Virus record (IMG/VR): IMGVR_UViG_3300042566_000180
Coordinates: 28,803 to 92,802 of that record
Direction: 5' to 3' (one strand)
Length of the DNA: 64,000 bases
Origin: a virus
In this document: piece after piece, positions 55,724 through 62,855 of the stretch
Position numbering within the stretch: the stretch's first letter is position 1
Layout of the letters: each line of letters begins with the position of its first letter
Made by a program: the position numbers and the translations under genes
Notes under the pieces: generated by a model
What the model saw: only the letters and a program-made list of their open reading frames with translations
What the model was told of the DNA's origin: nothing
Database searches by the model: none

Positions 55724-56164
55724 TTATTTGGTTTTTGTTTCTACTGTGAATGGGTGTTTACCGATGTAGCAATCTTCTGGTAAGCCCAAGTGTTTTTTAA
55801 ATCCGTTGATCAAACTATGTATGTTGCTAGCTCCTACAGGATTATGACTATGTACAGAACAACCACATATAGGAATGTTATTGCTTTGACAATAATCTAC
55901 TAACCATTTAGCACAGTCTAGACCAGTCTTCTCAGTGTACTCTGCATAATTAGGATGCTGGTACCCCTGTGATAATTTTTGTTTGAAGAAGTCTTCTATA
56001 TGTTCTTCTGCTAGATCATGATCAAATGATACAAAATCAGGCATACCGTTTTTACTAATCCAGTCTACAAACTCGTTATAGTTTCTCACTACATACCAAG
56101 GCTCGTAATTAGGAAGAGTATCAGTAGGTGTACGCTGATCATCTAGGTATAATGCTTTTTTCAT
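55724..56164 (-). CDS. Cyclic-phosphate-processing receiver-domain (cPPR) protein
   Basis: A 146-residue protein matching the predicted cyclic-phosphate-processing receiver-like domain. It has LYLDDQRTP at the N-terminus, SFDHDL in the middle, TGLDCAKWLVDYC, and a C-terminal HSHNPVGASNI block. These acidic and histidine residues fit a receiver fold converted into an enzyme. The family is predicted, from comparative genomics, to act on cyclic phosphate ends of RNA or nucleotides; the activity here is unproven. The start overlaps the stop of a 46-residue gene by ATGA. Possible roles are RNA-end repair or removal of a host signalling nucleotide. Confidence 0.75.
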   Translation of the reverse strand: MKKALYLDDQRTPTDTLPNYEPWYVVRNYNEFVDWISKNGMPDFVSFDHDLAEEHIEDFFKQKLSQGYQHPNYAEYTEKTGLDCAKWLVDYCQSNNIPICGCSVHSHNPVGASNIHSLINGFKKHLGLPEDCYIGKHPFTVETKTK

Positions 56165-56301
56165 AACCAGTCTATATTGAGTGCTGATTCTTTAGATTGT
56201 CTCATTATTAATCTAATGCCTTTACATCTAAGTCTTCTAACAGCTCTTTTAACAATTCTTTTTACATAGAGATCTTCTACATCTAAATGTGTTTTAATCA
56301 T
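56161..56301 (-). CDS. Short basic hypothetical protein
   Basis: A 46-residue frame (MIKTHLDVEDLYVKRIVKRA) filling the gap between the MazG-like and receiver-domain genes. It begins three bases after the MazG-like stop, and its TGA overlaps the next ATG (ATGA). The centre is rich in Arg and Lys (RIVKRAVRRLRCKGIRLIM), which suggests nucleic-acid or protein contact. No family is recognised. The exact fit between neighbours makes it a likely coding gene although it is short. Confidence 0.7.
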   Translation of the reverse strand: MIKTHLDVEDLYVKRIVKRAVRRLRCKGIRLIMRQSKESALNIDWL

Positions 56302-56304
56302 ATA

Positions 56305-56607
56305 CTAGTCTTTAATAAATACACCGTTAACAGTTTTACCTGTACGGCTTTTAATCTCATTCCAAGCTGCTTCTAGACAGTCTGCAGGTTCCATACCTAC
56401 TTGCTTAGCTAGAATGATTAGAGTGACAAATGCGTCACCTATACCATCTTTAAGCTCTTCTTGCTTGTTCTTAGCTAGTGCACCGGCTGTTTCACCAACT
56501 TCTTCCATCACTTTAAGCATTTGCTTAGGTGCGTTCTCAGGCTTCAAGATGTTTTTATCTGCTGCCCATCCTACTACGTTATTAATAAGTGTATCGAAAT
56601 TTTCCAT
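56305..56607 (-). CDS. MazG-like nucleotide pyrophosphohydrolase
   Basis: A 100-residue protein with the MazG-type all-alpha NTP pyrophosphohydrolase pattern. It has KVMEEVGETAGAL (the EExxE helix) and, after a short loop, ELKDGIGDAFVTL (the ExxD helix), which together hold the magnesium ions. The family hydrolyses NTPs or dNTPs to monophosphates and PPi. In phages it is linked to nucleotide-pool cleaning or lowering alarmone levels. The gene lies just downstream of the ribonucleotide reductase genes with a 31-base gap, consistent with joint control of dNTP pools. Confidence 0.85.
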   Translation of the reverse strand: MENFDTLINNVVGWAADKNILKPENAPKQMLKVMEEVGETAGALAKNKQEELKDGIGDAFVTLIILAKQVGMEPADCLEAAWNEIKSRTGKTVNGVFIKD

Positions 56608-56638
56608 GATTGTTTTTTAATTATATAAAGTTACTAAA

Positions 56639-58264
56639 TTATCCCTCACAGCTAGCACATTCTAGGATGTTTCTTGTAAATGATTGAGCACTACTTATAC
56701 TGAACTGATAGTATAGTGTCTTTACACCTTGCTCGTGAGCAAATAGATACAACTGGTTGATGTCTTTAGCTGGAATACTAGGGTGAATCATTAGGTTCAA
56801 AGATTGAGACTGATCAATAAACTTCTGTCTTGCAGCAGCTTGAATGATAATCTCTTTAGGACTAATCTCTATAAAGGATTTAAATACTGCTTTAGTAGGG
56901 AAGTCTAAGTGTTGTACCGAACCGTCTTTCTTTAGAATGCTTTCCCAAGTCTCTGGTGTGTTAAGACCATGCTTCTCAAGCTCTTCTTCTAAGAAAGGGT
57001 TCTTATAGACGGTCTTACTTTTAGCTAAGTCTTTAATAAAGTAGTTAGACTTAATAGGCTCAATACCCATACTAACTTGTCCATGGATAAATGAACTAGA
57101 CTTAGTAGGTGCTATAGCAACTAAGGTTGTGTTAGCGTAACCTGGTCTAATGGATGTTATTCCTTTAGCATCATGAAGCATCTTAGATGTATTGTCAGAT
57201 CTTTCTTTAATAGTTTTAAAGATTTCTACGTTTAACATCTTAGCGTGCATAGATTCAAATTCAACAAGCTTAGATTGCAAATAAGAGTGGTATCCTAATA
57301 CACCAAGACCAATAGCTCTGTGGTTTTTAGCAAATCTGTGGGCCCTAGACATACCGGGAAGTGTAGCAGCTTTAGTAATGAACTCATCAATTACTGCATT
57401 AAGAAACAGAGTGTATGTTTCAATAGCATCTGTCTGTTTAATTTCGTCCCAGTGTAATAGATTTATAGATCCAAGACAACATACAAAAGAGTTGTAACTA
57501 TCTGTAGGTAACTGGATCTCAGAGCATAAATTACTTGCTGTAATCTCCATATCTAACTCTTTATAAGGAGAGTTATTATTAGAGTTATCTTTAAACATGA
57601 TGTAAGGAAAGCCGAACTCATTACGTCTCTGAATAATCTTTGCCCAGATCTTACGTTTTTCAGGGTCCCCTGCTTTCATCTCTTCTAACCAAGCGTCACC
57701 AACTGTCACACCATATTGAAGATTTTGGATAAGGTTACCTTCTGTACCAATATCTAAGAATTCCATGATGTCTGGATGCTCTACTGGTAAGTATGCAGCA
57801 CATGCTCCACGTCTTGCTTCAGACTGTTTACAAACATCTACCACTGTATCGTATATACGTGCATAGTGTACAGGTCCATCTGCAGTACCTCCTGTAGAAA
57901 TTACTGTTCCCCGGGCCCGGATGTTTCCCAGGTATACACTAGTACCTCCACCGTACTTAGACATCATACCAATCTCACGACCTGCGTTAAGAATGCTGTC
58001 TAGATTGTCGTCTACGTTAGATCCATAACAGCTAATAGGTAAACCTTTCTGCTTACCAAAGTTAATCCACACTGGAGTAGATAAGCTGTAGAACCCACGG
58101 CTCATATAGTCTTCAAACTTTTGTGCAAAACCATTAATACTAAGATGCTTCTCAGCAGTTCTAGCTATGTCTTTAATTCTTTGTTCAGGTGATTCTGTAA
58201 TGTAACCTCTTGAGAGGAACTTGCGGCTTTCATCATTAAGCCAATAGTAGTTAGAATAGGTCAT
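56639..58264 (-). CDS. nrdA: Class I ribonucleotide reductase, large (alpha) subunit
   Basis: Reduces ribonucleoside diphosphates to deoxy forms together with the small subunit encoded upstream. I place the start at 58264 (MTYSNYYWLNDESRK), overlapping the nrdB stop by 14 bases, although an in-frame ATG at 58300 is possible. The protein is about 541 residues. The catalytic pattern is present: an active-site Cys in ISCYGS, NLCSE with Asn-Cys-Glu, a second Cys in FVCCLGSINL, the tandem Tyr pair in TLYYQFS for radical transfer, and a terminal CASC pair for reduction. It is shorter than typical NrdA and the N-terminal ATP-cone is absent, so dATP shut-off is probably lost. Confidence 0.92.
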   Translation of the reverse strand: MTYSNYYWLNDESRKFLSRGYITESPEQRIKDIARTAEKHLSINGFAQKFEDYMSRGFYSLSTPVWINFGKQKGLPISCYGSNVDDNLDSILNAGREIGMMSKYGGGTSVYLGNIRARGTVISTGGTADGPVHYARIYDTVVDVCKQSEARRGACAAYLPVEHPDIMEFLDIGTEGNLIQNLQYGVTVGDAWLEEMKAGDPEKRKIWAKIIQRRNEFGFPYIMFKDNSNNNSPYKELDMEITASNLCSEIQLPTDSYNSFVCCLGSINLLHWDEIKQTDAIETYTLFLNAVIDEFITKAATLPGMSRAHRFAKNHRAIGLGVLGYHSYLQSKLVEFESMHAKMLNVEIFKTIKERSDNTSKMLHDAKGITSIRPGYANTTLVAIAPTKSSSFIHGQVSMGIEPIKSNYFIKDLAKSKTVYKNPFLEEELEKHGLNTPETWESILKKDGSVQHLDFPTKAVFKSFIEISPKEIIIQAAARQKFIDQSQSLNLMIHPSIPAKDINQLYLFAHEQGVKTLYYQFSISSAQSFTRNILECASCEG

Positions 58265-59249
58265 CTTCTGTGATTGCTTTAGATTTTTTATTGTAATCAA
58301 TTTGTTTCTTGTAAAAGAAGTCCCCTTCTTTAGTAGCTGTAATCTCTACGTCAAACCAATGAGTCTGTTCTAGTAAGGTATTCTCTACATAGAACAATGG
58401 TTTCATACCAATCTTTGCAAGAGAGTTATTAAACCTGTTCATAATAAACTGTCTAATGTTTTCTTTAGGAAGAAAGTCAAGCTCACCTTTTTCAAAGATC
58501 CAGTCTAAGATGTCACACTCTGCAATGTAAGCTTTGTTACAAGCAGAATAAATTAGTTCTTCAAACTCTTCGTCAAACCATTCTGGGTTTTCTGATCTGA
58601 CTATATTAATCAGCTCAGCTCCAAAGTTACCGTGGATATCCTCTTCTTTAGAAGTAGCTTCTACCACGTTAGAGATACCTTTGAATAAGTTCTTCTCTTT
58701 GTTGAAAGACATCATGATCAAGAACTGGCTGAATAAGCTTACGTGCTCAATGAACAGAGAGAAAAGAAGAACACTTTTGGTGTACATCTTATTGTCTTTA
58801 CTACGAGATCCGTCAAGATACTTCTTTAGGTATTTGATTCTACCCTCAATAGCTGGTATTTCAATTACTGTTCTAAACTCTTCTTCTAATCCTAAGATTC
58901 TAAGTAGTCTAGCATAAGCATCTTTGTGTCTCACCTCAGACTCTGCAAATGTCATACCTACATCACCTATTTCAGTGATTGGCATTCTTTTATACAAGTC
59001 AGCCCAAAAGGTTTTAACATTAACTTCTATCTGAGCAATGGCTAGCATTGTTCTTTTGATCACTTCTCTTTCTTCATCAGTCACTTTAACTCTAAAGTCG
59101 TCAATGTCTGTAGTAAAGTTGTACTCAGTATCAATCCAATATGAGTGGCGGATAGCATCTTTATACGCTAACAGCTGTGGATACTCATAGGGTAGGATGT
59201 TTACTCTAGGTTCAAAAATGTTTCTTTTGGTGCTTGCTTCTCCGTTCAT
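58251..59249 (-). CDS. nrdB: Class I ribonucleotide reductase, small (beta) subunit
   Basis: A 332-residue ferritin-like protein that generates the tyrosyl radical for the large subunit. The motif ESEVRHKDAY supplies the Glu and His iron ligands and the radical Tyr with the spacing of NrdB (E-x2-H-x3-Y). EEDIHGNFGAE supplies the later Glu and His ligands. The C-terminal tail ends AITEDDLF, the usual acidic tail that docks to NrdA. Its ATG overlaps the stop of the preceding gene (ATGA), and its end overlaps nrdA, so translation is coupled. No thioredoxin or glutaredoxin gene is in the window, so host reductant is presumably used. Confidence 0.92.
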   Translation of the reverse strand: MNGEASTKRNIFEPRVNILPYEYPQLLAYKDAIRHSYWIDTEYNFTTDIDDFRVKVTDEEREVIKRTMLAIAQIEVNVKTFWADLYKRMPITEIGDVGMTFAESEVRHKDAYARLLRILGLEEEFRTVIEIPAIEGRIKYLKKYLDGSRSKDNKMYTKSVLLFSLFIEHVSLFSQFLIMMSFNKEKNLFKGISNVVEATSKEEDIHGNFGAELINIVRSENPEWFDEEFEELIYSACNKAYIAECDILDWIFEKGELDFLPKENIRQFIMNRFNNSLAKIGMKPLFYVENTLLEQTHWFDVEITATKEGDFFYKKQIDYNKKSKAITEDDLF

Positions 59250-59512
59250 TTTTCTTTCTTTATTTTTTCTAATTTATAATCACTATTTTCTGTAGTAAAC
59301 ATTATTGTACCGTCCTCTAATTTTTTATAAGACTGCACTAGTGTAGTTTGCCAGTGGTCACCCATACTTCTATAGATAACTAAGCCTCTGCCTTTTGCTA
59401 TAGTTTTATATAATGAGTTACCAGTGAGCTTATATTTAATCCAAACTACTTCTGTACCTTCTTTAACAAGACCATCGTTAAGTCTTGTAAGTCTGTATAT
59501 AAAATCTTTCAT
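59246..59512 (-). CDS. Hypothetical small protein upstream of nrdB
   Basis: An 88-residue protein (MKDFIYRLTRLNDGLVKEGT) with a predicted small beta-barrel pattern of alternating hydrophobic residues and a Lys-rich tail (DYKLEKIKKEK). It overlaps nrdB by ATGA and follows the short membrane-protein gene by three bases. No recognised family or catalytic residue is visible. It is part of the tightly packed minus-strand operon, and coupling to nrdB suggests expression with dNTP synthesis, though a role there is not shown. Confidence 0.6.
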   Translation of the reverse strand: MKDFIYRLTRLNDGLVKEGTEVVWIKYKLTGNSLYKTIAKGRGLVIYRSMGDHWQTTLVQSYKKLEDGTIMFTTENSDYKLEKIKKEK

Positions 59513-59515
59513 ATA

Positions 59516-59620
59516 TTATTGTATAAAGAATTTTATAATATTATACCAAAGTGTAAAGCTGGTAGCTGCTATAATTATCCATACAAAGATAAAATCCCAG
59601 TTCCATTTATTCCGTTTCAT
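59516..59620 (-). CDS. Very short single-pass membrane protein
   Basis: A 34-residue frame beginning MKRNKWNWDF, followed by a hydrophobic helix of about 20 residues (IFVWIIIAATSFTLWYNII) and KFFIQ. The basic start and one helix predict an inner-membrane protein with its N-terminus in the cytoplasm. It overlaps the upstream gene by 14 bases and its stop lies three bases before the next ATG. Being next to another small membrane protein suggests a shared role, perhaps in lysis timing or superinfection control, which is speculative. Confidence 0.6.
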   Translation of the reverse strand: MKRNKWNWDFIFVWIIIAATSFTLWYNIIKFFIQ

Positions 59621-59867
59621 GGTTCATGTAATTTATTAATTGTAAAGCAGCGTTAGGATTTTTAGTCAGTAAATAATCTACTGATAATTCATATCTATCA
59701 AGCTGTACATGCTTCATAAAATTTTCACTATATAAACTATCTCTTTCGGCTGTAGTAACTGCTAGTTCTTTTTTTAAAGAGCTAACTTGTTGTCTTAAAT
59801 CAAAGAGTGTATAAAATAGTATTCCTACAGTACCTATACTAAGTACTGCACCTATGTATTTTTTCAT
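59607..59867 (-). CDS. Small membrane-anchored coiled-coil protein
   Basis: An 86-residue protein. Residues 1-22 (KKYIGAVLSIGTVGILFYTL) form an N-terminal membrane anchor with a basic start and no obvious cleavage site. Residues 25-55 (DLRQQVSSLKKELAVTTAER) form a short coiled coil, then a soluble helical tail. This layout is the same as that of inner-membrane spanins, which help fuse membranes in lysis of Gram-negative hosts, but no outer spanin with a lipobox was found beside it. It begins one base after the stop of the next upstream gene. Confidence 0.6.
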   Translation of the reverse strand: MKKYIGAVLSIGTVGILFYTLFDLRQQVSSLKKELAVTTAERDSLYSENFMKHVQLDRYELSVDYLLTKNPNAALQLINYMNHETE

Positions 59868-59868
59868 G

Positions 59869-60123
59869 TTAAACTGTTTTTAATCCACAATAAAGATCTA
59901 AAAAAGCCATTTCTCTTTCAGCTAGCTTTTTACTCCATCGTTTCTTTTTACGAATATAAGATATACCCCATTCTTTCCACTCATCTCTTTGAGCTTCTGT
60001 CATAGTGTATTGCTGAAACCAGTTATCTTTTCTACCAACAACGTCATCATAGCGGAGCTTATGCCCTGCTATGATGAACATTTGGTCAATAAGAGTTCTA
60101 ACAAGATCATCACTTCGTTTCAT
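59869..60123 (-). CDS. Conserved phage hypothetical protein
   Basis: An 84-residue protein with the pattern FIIAGHKLRYDDVVGRKDNW and then a Trp-rich stretch (YTMTEAQRDEWKEWG) and a basic helix (RKKKRWSKKLAEREM). I have seen this arrangement as a small conserved protein of unknown function in phages of Bacteroidota. It overlaps the zinc-ribbon gene upstream by 14 bases at a CATGAAACG junction. A role in binding nucleic acid or a host protein is possible given charge, but not shown. Confidence 0.6.
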   Translation of the reverse strand: MKRSDDLVRTLIDQMFIIAGHKLRYDDVVGRKDNWFQQYTMTEAQRDEWKEWGISYIRKKKRWSKKLAEREMAFLDLYCGLKTV

Positions 60124-60337
60124 GATAGATCTCCCTCACTCTAGCACCAAGCTCACTGTTGTTTGGTGTATTAATAATTGTAGTTTCTGGTACAAGAATA
60201 TGATTACGATTAGTACCAGATGTAAAGCATCTACTGCATAGTTGACCTACACCTTCTATATATGCGTTCCTCATATCAACATGAGTAGACACATCGTATG
60301 CGGTTTCTACACCGCAGGATACACATAAATCTTTCAT
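60110..60337 (-). CDS. Small zinc-ribbon protein
   Basis: A 75-residue protein with two CxxC pairs: CVSC near the start (residues 5-8) and CSRC near residue 37. Their spacing fits a rubredoxin-like or treble-clef zinc ribbon. The C-terminal half (NHILVPETTIINTPNNSELG) looks flexible with a final basic helix. The fold suggests interaction with nucleic acid or a host protein, for example RNA polymerase, but no specific partner can be assigned. It ends HETK, overlapping the next start. Confidence 0.65.
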   Translation of the reverse strand: MKDLCVSCGVETAYDVSTHVDMRNAYIEGVGQLCSRCFTSGTNRNHILVPETTIINTPNNSELGARVREIYHETK

Positions 60338-60355
60338 AATTAATTAATTTATTAG

Positions 60356-60472
60356 TTAATCCATCCATTTACCATGGGTTCTAAGGTGCCAAAATCTATG
60401 CTTTAACACCTCAATAATAAGTTGCCATAAGGTATCAGCTTCATAGCTGCCTTCTTTTACAATAAGTTTCAT
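60356..60472 (-). CDS. Very short hypothetical protein
   Basis: A 38-residue frame (MKLIVKEGSYEADTLWQLII, then EVLKHRFWHLRTHGKWMD) placed in the only longer gap of the minus-strand operon, 18 bases downstream of the phosphoesterase stop and 18 bases upstream of the zinc-ribbon start. It has a His/Trp-rich helical end (FWHLRTHGKW). The codon pattern resembles its neighbours. No family recognised. It is less certain than the other short frames because it does not overlap either neighbour. Confidence 0.5.
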   Translation of the reverse strand: MKLIVKEGSYEADTLWQLIIEVLKHRFWHLRTHGKWMD

Positions 60473-60490
60473 AGTTACTTATTAAAGTTA

Positions 60491-61180
60491 TTAAATTTCT
60501 AGGATATTACCAAAAGAAGTTAAACCTCGGTCAAACCTACCATCGTCTACACAAGCTGCATTAGAAAAGACAGTTTGTGTCGTAGCAAAGGTAGAGGTTC
60601 CCTGGTTTAAAACGCCATCCATATTGTGAATATGACCAAAACAAACTAACTTTAGTGTGTCTTTAAGAGCCCAACATCTCTTTGTAAGTGATAGGTCACC
60701 ACACATTTCAAGCTGTCCATGCCTGTCAAACGAAAGATCTCGTACTCCTTTTGGAGGTCCATGGATAATAAGAACATCTGTATTATCCGGTATAGCTTCC
60801 CATACAGCATGGGTTTTAGCTCTAGCTTTCATAAAAGACCAGTCACCAAAGGTTGGTGTAATTGGACTACCGTAAAACTTAATACCGTCTATAGTAGTAG
60901 CTTGGTTTTCTAGATAGATAACACCAGCTGCAGCAAAATCACCAGGAGTAACCATGCGTCTTTCTATAGAGCTATCATGGTTACCAGCTACATAAATTTT
61001 ATGCTTTACTGGTACATTCTTATACCACTCTAGAAAGTCAAGTACTTCAGCATGATTTCTATAAGCATCTCTATAATTAGAGCAGTCACCGCTATGGACC
61101 ACCACGTCTATACCTTCAAAATTACTATCTGGGTACATGTAGTGGAATCCATGGGTGTCACTAAGATGTAGTATCTTCAT
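60491..61180 (-). CDS. Metallophosphoesterase (calcineurin-like)
   Basis: A 229-residue enzyme of the calcineurin-like fold. The two-metal site motifs occur in order: SDTHG (Asp8, His10), SGDCSN, GNHDSS, IHGPP and GHIHN. The short form, ending in a beta-rich cap, resembles phosphodiesterases of the YfcE or metallophosphoesterase-domain-containing type that act on phosphodiesters and cyclic nucleotides. The substrate is not evident. It overlaps the previous gene by 20 bases. It is distinct from the late 438-residue phosphoesterase, which has an extra N-terminal domain. With the cPPR gene in the same operon it could take part in removing signalling nucleotides, which is inference. Confidence 0.85.
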   Translation of the reverse strand: MKILHLSDTHGFHYMYPDSNFEGIDVVVHSGDCSNYRDAYRNHAEVLDFLEWYKNVPVKHKIYVAGNHDSSIERRMVTPGDFAAAGVIYLENQATTIDGIKFYGSPITPTFGDWSFMKARAKTHAVWEAIPDNTDVLIIHGPPKGVRDLSFDRHGQLEMCGDLSLTKRCWALKDTLKLVCFGHIHNMDGVLNQGTSTFATTQTVFSNAACVDDGRFDRGLTSFGNILEI

Positions 61181-61388
61181 CTTTTAAATAGTTTTGTTCA
61201 TTTATATAATTGGTAGCATCATTAATATGATTGCATATTCCATCAGCATGACCTGCATTGTAGTCTTCAACACGTTGTAACATTTCTCTATGTAAAAGAT
61301 TAGTTACCAAGTTGTTAAATACTTCAGTTGTATCATATCTTGACCGTACATAATCTGCTAGTCTTTCTACAGGAGTCTGTCTTTTCAT
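61161..61388 (-). CDS. Hypothetical small helical protein
   Basis: A 75-residue protein (MKRQTPVERLADYVRSRYDT). The frame is open further upstream to 61454, but I choose the Met at 61388, one base after the stop of the radical SAM gene, because the longer form would lie over the end of that gene. It is helical and acidic towards the C-terminus (NQNYLKDEDTTS in part). No family is recognised. It overlaps the phosphoesterase start by 20 bases. Confidence 0.6.
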   Translation of the reverse strand: MKRQTPVERLADYVRSRYDTTEVFNNLVTNLLHREMLQRVEDYNAGHADGICNHINDATNYINEQNYLKDEDTTS

Positions 61389-61389
61389 A

Positions 61390-62244
61390 TTAAAATATAT
61401 ATCTAATGTTAGCGGGATCAAAGAACTCTGCATATAGAGCTGTAAACTGACCAATCATTTGTTTTTTAAGCTGCCACTGATATCTAATATTATCTGCAGC
61501 ATACTGAGAATCTTTGGATTCTTGTATGTCAGGACGCCATATTAGATCTCTTACTATATCAGAGTTACGCTCGTGCTGATGTACATTATGCGTAAGGAAT
61601 ATACACTCACACTTAACATCTACATTAGCAGCTTTCAATTGTTGAAATAGTTTACGGTACTCATATAACCAGCCATCTGTATAAACAATTGGACTAAAGT
61701 TAATGTGTACTTCCATGTATTGCTGTAACCTCGGTATACTCCAAATACGTTCTTCTATGGTATCTGTATTTGGTTCTAGTACATCAGAGTATATTTGAGG
61801 CATCAGGCTTACCCTGATACGGTGTTTATCCGGATGAATTATAAAATCTTTATTAGGATGAAACATCGTAGGATACTTAGTAGCAAATGTACTTTTAGTT
61901 CTTTTGTGAAAATCAAACCATCCAAATACATGTTCCCAGTTATAGTGTTTACTCATTAAAGCAACGTCTGTACTGCATCCAATGTCAATAGTGTAATACT
62001 TCTCGTCACATTGATTGGGTACTTTAGGCCATGGTTTACTTATTACCCAGTCCCAAACAGAGTGTAGAATATCATCTCTGTTTTCATTTATATATACTTT
62101 GTCATGGTTGTATCTACCTACATAACAGTATGAGCTCATACAACCACCTAAACACCCATAGATGAAGTTCGGACTAACTGCGTCTGAACTTCTTCCATTG
62201 TCTCGGGTGATTAAAGTTTTAGTTTTTTGATGAATGATCTTCAT
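61390..62244 (-). CDS. Radical SAM protein resembling spore photoproduct lyase
   Basis: A 284-residue protein. The N-terminus holds YGCLGGCMSSYCYVGRYN, an iron-sulfur cluster motif with cysteines spaced C-x3-C-x4-C, followed by a CYVGR tail as in SPL-type radical SAM enzymes (usual spacing C-x3-C-x2-C). Later segments (TIDIGCSTDVALM, RVSLMPQIYSD, VHINFSPIVYTDGWLYEY) follow the TIM-barrel strand pattern seen in that family. This would place it in DNA or nucleotide modification or repair, with SAM as cofactor. The altered spacing may change cluster geometry. Its start overlaps the dNMP kinase stop by one base. Confidence 0.7.
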   Translation of the reverse strand: MKIIHQKTKTLITRDNGRSSDAVSPNFIYGCLGGCMSSYCYVGRYNHDKVYINENRDDILHSVWDWVISKPWPKVPNQCDEKYYTIDIGCSTDVALMSKHYNWEHVFGWFDFHKRTKSTFATKYPTMFHPNKDFIIHPDKHRIRVSLMPQIYSDVLEPNTDTIEERIWSIPRLQQYMEVHINFSPIVYTDGWLYEYRKLFQQLKAANVDVKCECIFLTHNVHQHERNSDIVRDLIWRPDIQESKDSQYAADNIRYQWQLKKQMIGQFTALYAEFFDPANIRYIF

Positions 62245-62843
62245 TATTTAATATTATGTCTGTAAAGTAATAAGCCAACTTTGTGTACAATATCTGATAC
62301 ATCACCATCGTTATTAATTACAGCATCAAAGTTCCAGTCATCAAGACTAGTTTCAGATGGATGTGGATTAATAGGTTGTACACCTGGTCTGTTTATACGG
62401 ACAACAATACCACCGGCTTTTTTAATAGCTTCTGCTTCATTAGGAAAACGTGTATCTGTAATAATCCAATTAGATTCAACTGTATAATCAACCATAGTAG
62501 CATTTACCCAAGTATTTTCATGCAAGCTATCTCTGATAGCTTCTGTACCTAGTTTTTGTAGAAAGTCTCTAACAGTTATTAAACTATTAAACTGCATGTC
62601 AGCAAATGCTGGTACACTATTTAAAGGAATATCTTTAACTGTACCCCATTCAGGACCTAATAATGTTTTTTTAAACTCTTGATCCTCAAAGTTTTCTACA
62701 GGAATACCTGTAAGTATAGAAGCAATGGTTTTTAGTTTACCAGCCCACTTCTTAATATGCCATTTGTTTAGGCTAATCTCTTGTATAATAGTACCCACTA
62801 GATCTTTTCCAGATCCAGAGTATCCTGAAATTCCTATAATCAT
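62244..62843 (-). CDS. Deoxynucleoside monophosphate kinase
   Basis: A 199-residue P-loop kinase. The Walker A motif GYSGSGKD is at residues 6-13. TDTRFPNEAEAIKKAGG and HPSETSLD are typical of the T4 gp1-type dNMP kinase family, in which the latter part helps bind substrate. It converts dNMPs to dNDPs with ATP and would feed, with ribonucleotide reductase, into dNTP production. It is placed directly upstream of the radical SAM gene, with TAATG overlap. The base specificity is not evident. Confidence 0.85.
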   Translation of the reverse strand: MIIGISGYSGSGKDLVGTIIQEISLNKWHIKKWAGKLKTIASILTGIPVENFEDQEFKKTLLGPEWGTVKDIPLNSVPAFADMQFNSLITVRDFLQKLGTEAIRDSLHENTWVNATMVDYTVESNWIITDTRFPNEAEAIKKAGGIVVRINRPGVQPINPHPSETSLDDWNFDAVINNDGDVSDIVHKVGLLLYRHNIK

Positions 62844-62855
62844 TTTGTGTTAAGT

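Noticed and set aside
58265-58300. Alternative nrdA start at 58300
   Set aside because: It adds 12 residues (MITIKNLKQSQK) within nrdB coding sequence. The start at 58264 gives a 14-base overlap like other junctions and a typical N-terminus. It cannot be fully excluded.
61389-61454. Upstream extension (22 codons) of the 75-residue gene at 61161
   Set aside because: It overlaps the 3' end of the radical SAM gene, whereas the Met at 61388 lies one base after that gene's stop, in keeping with spacing elsewhere in the operon.
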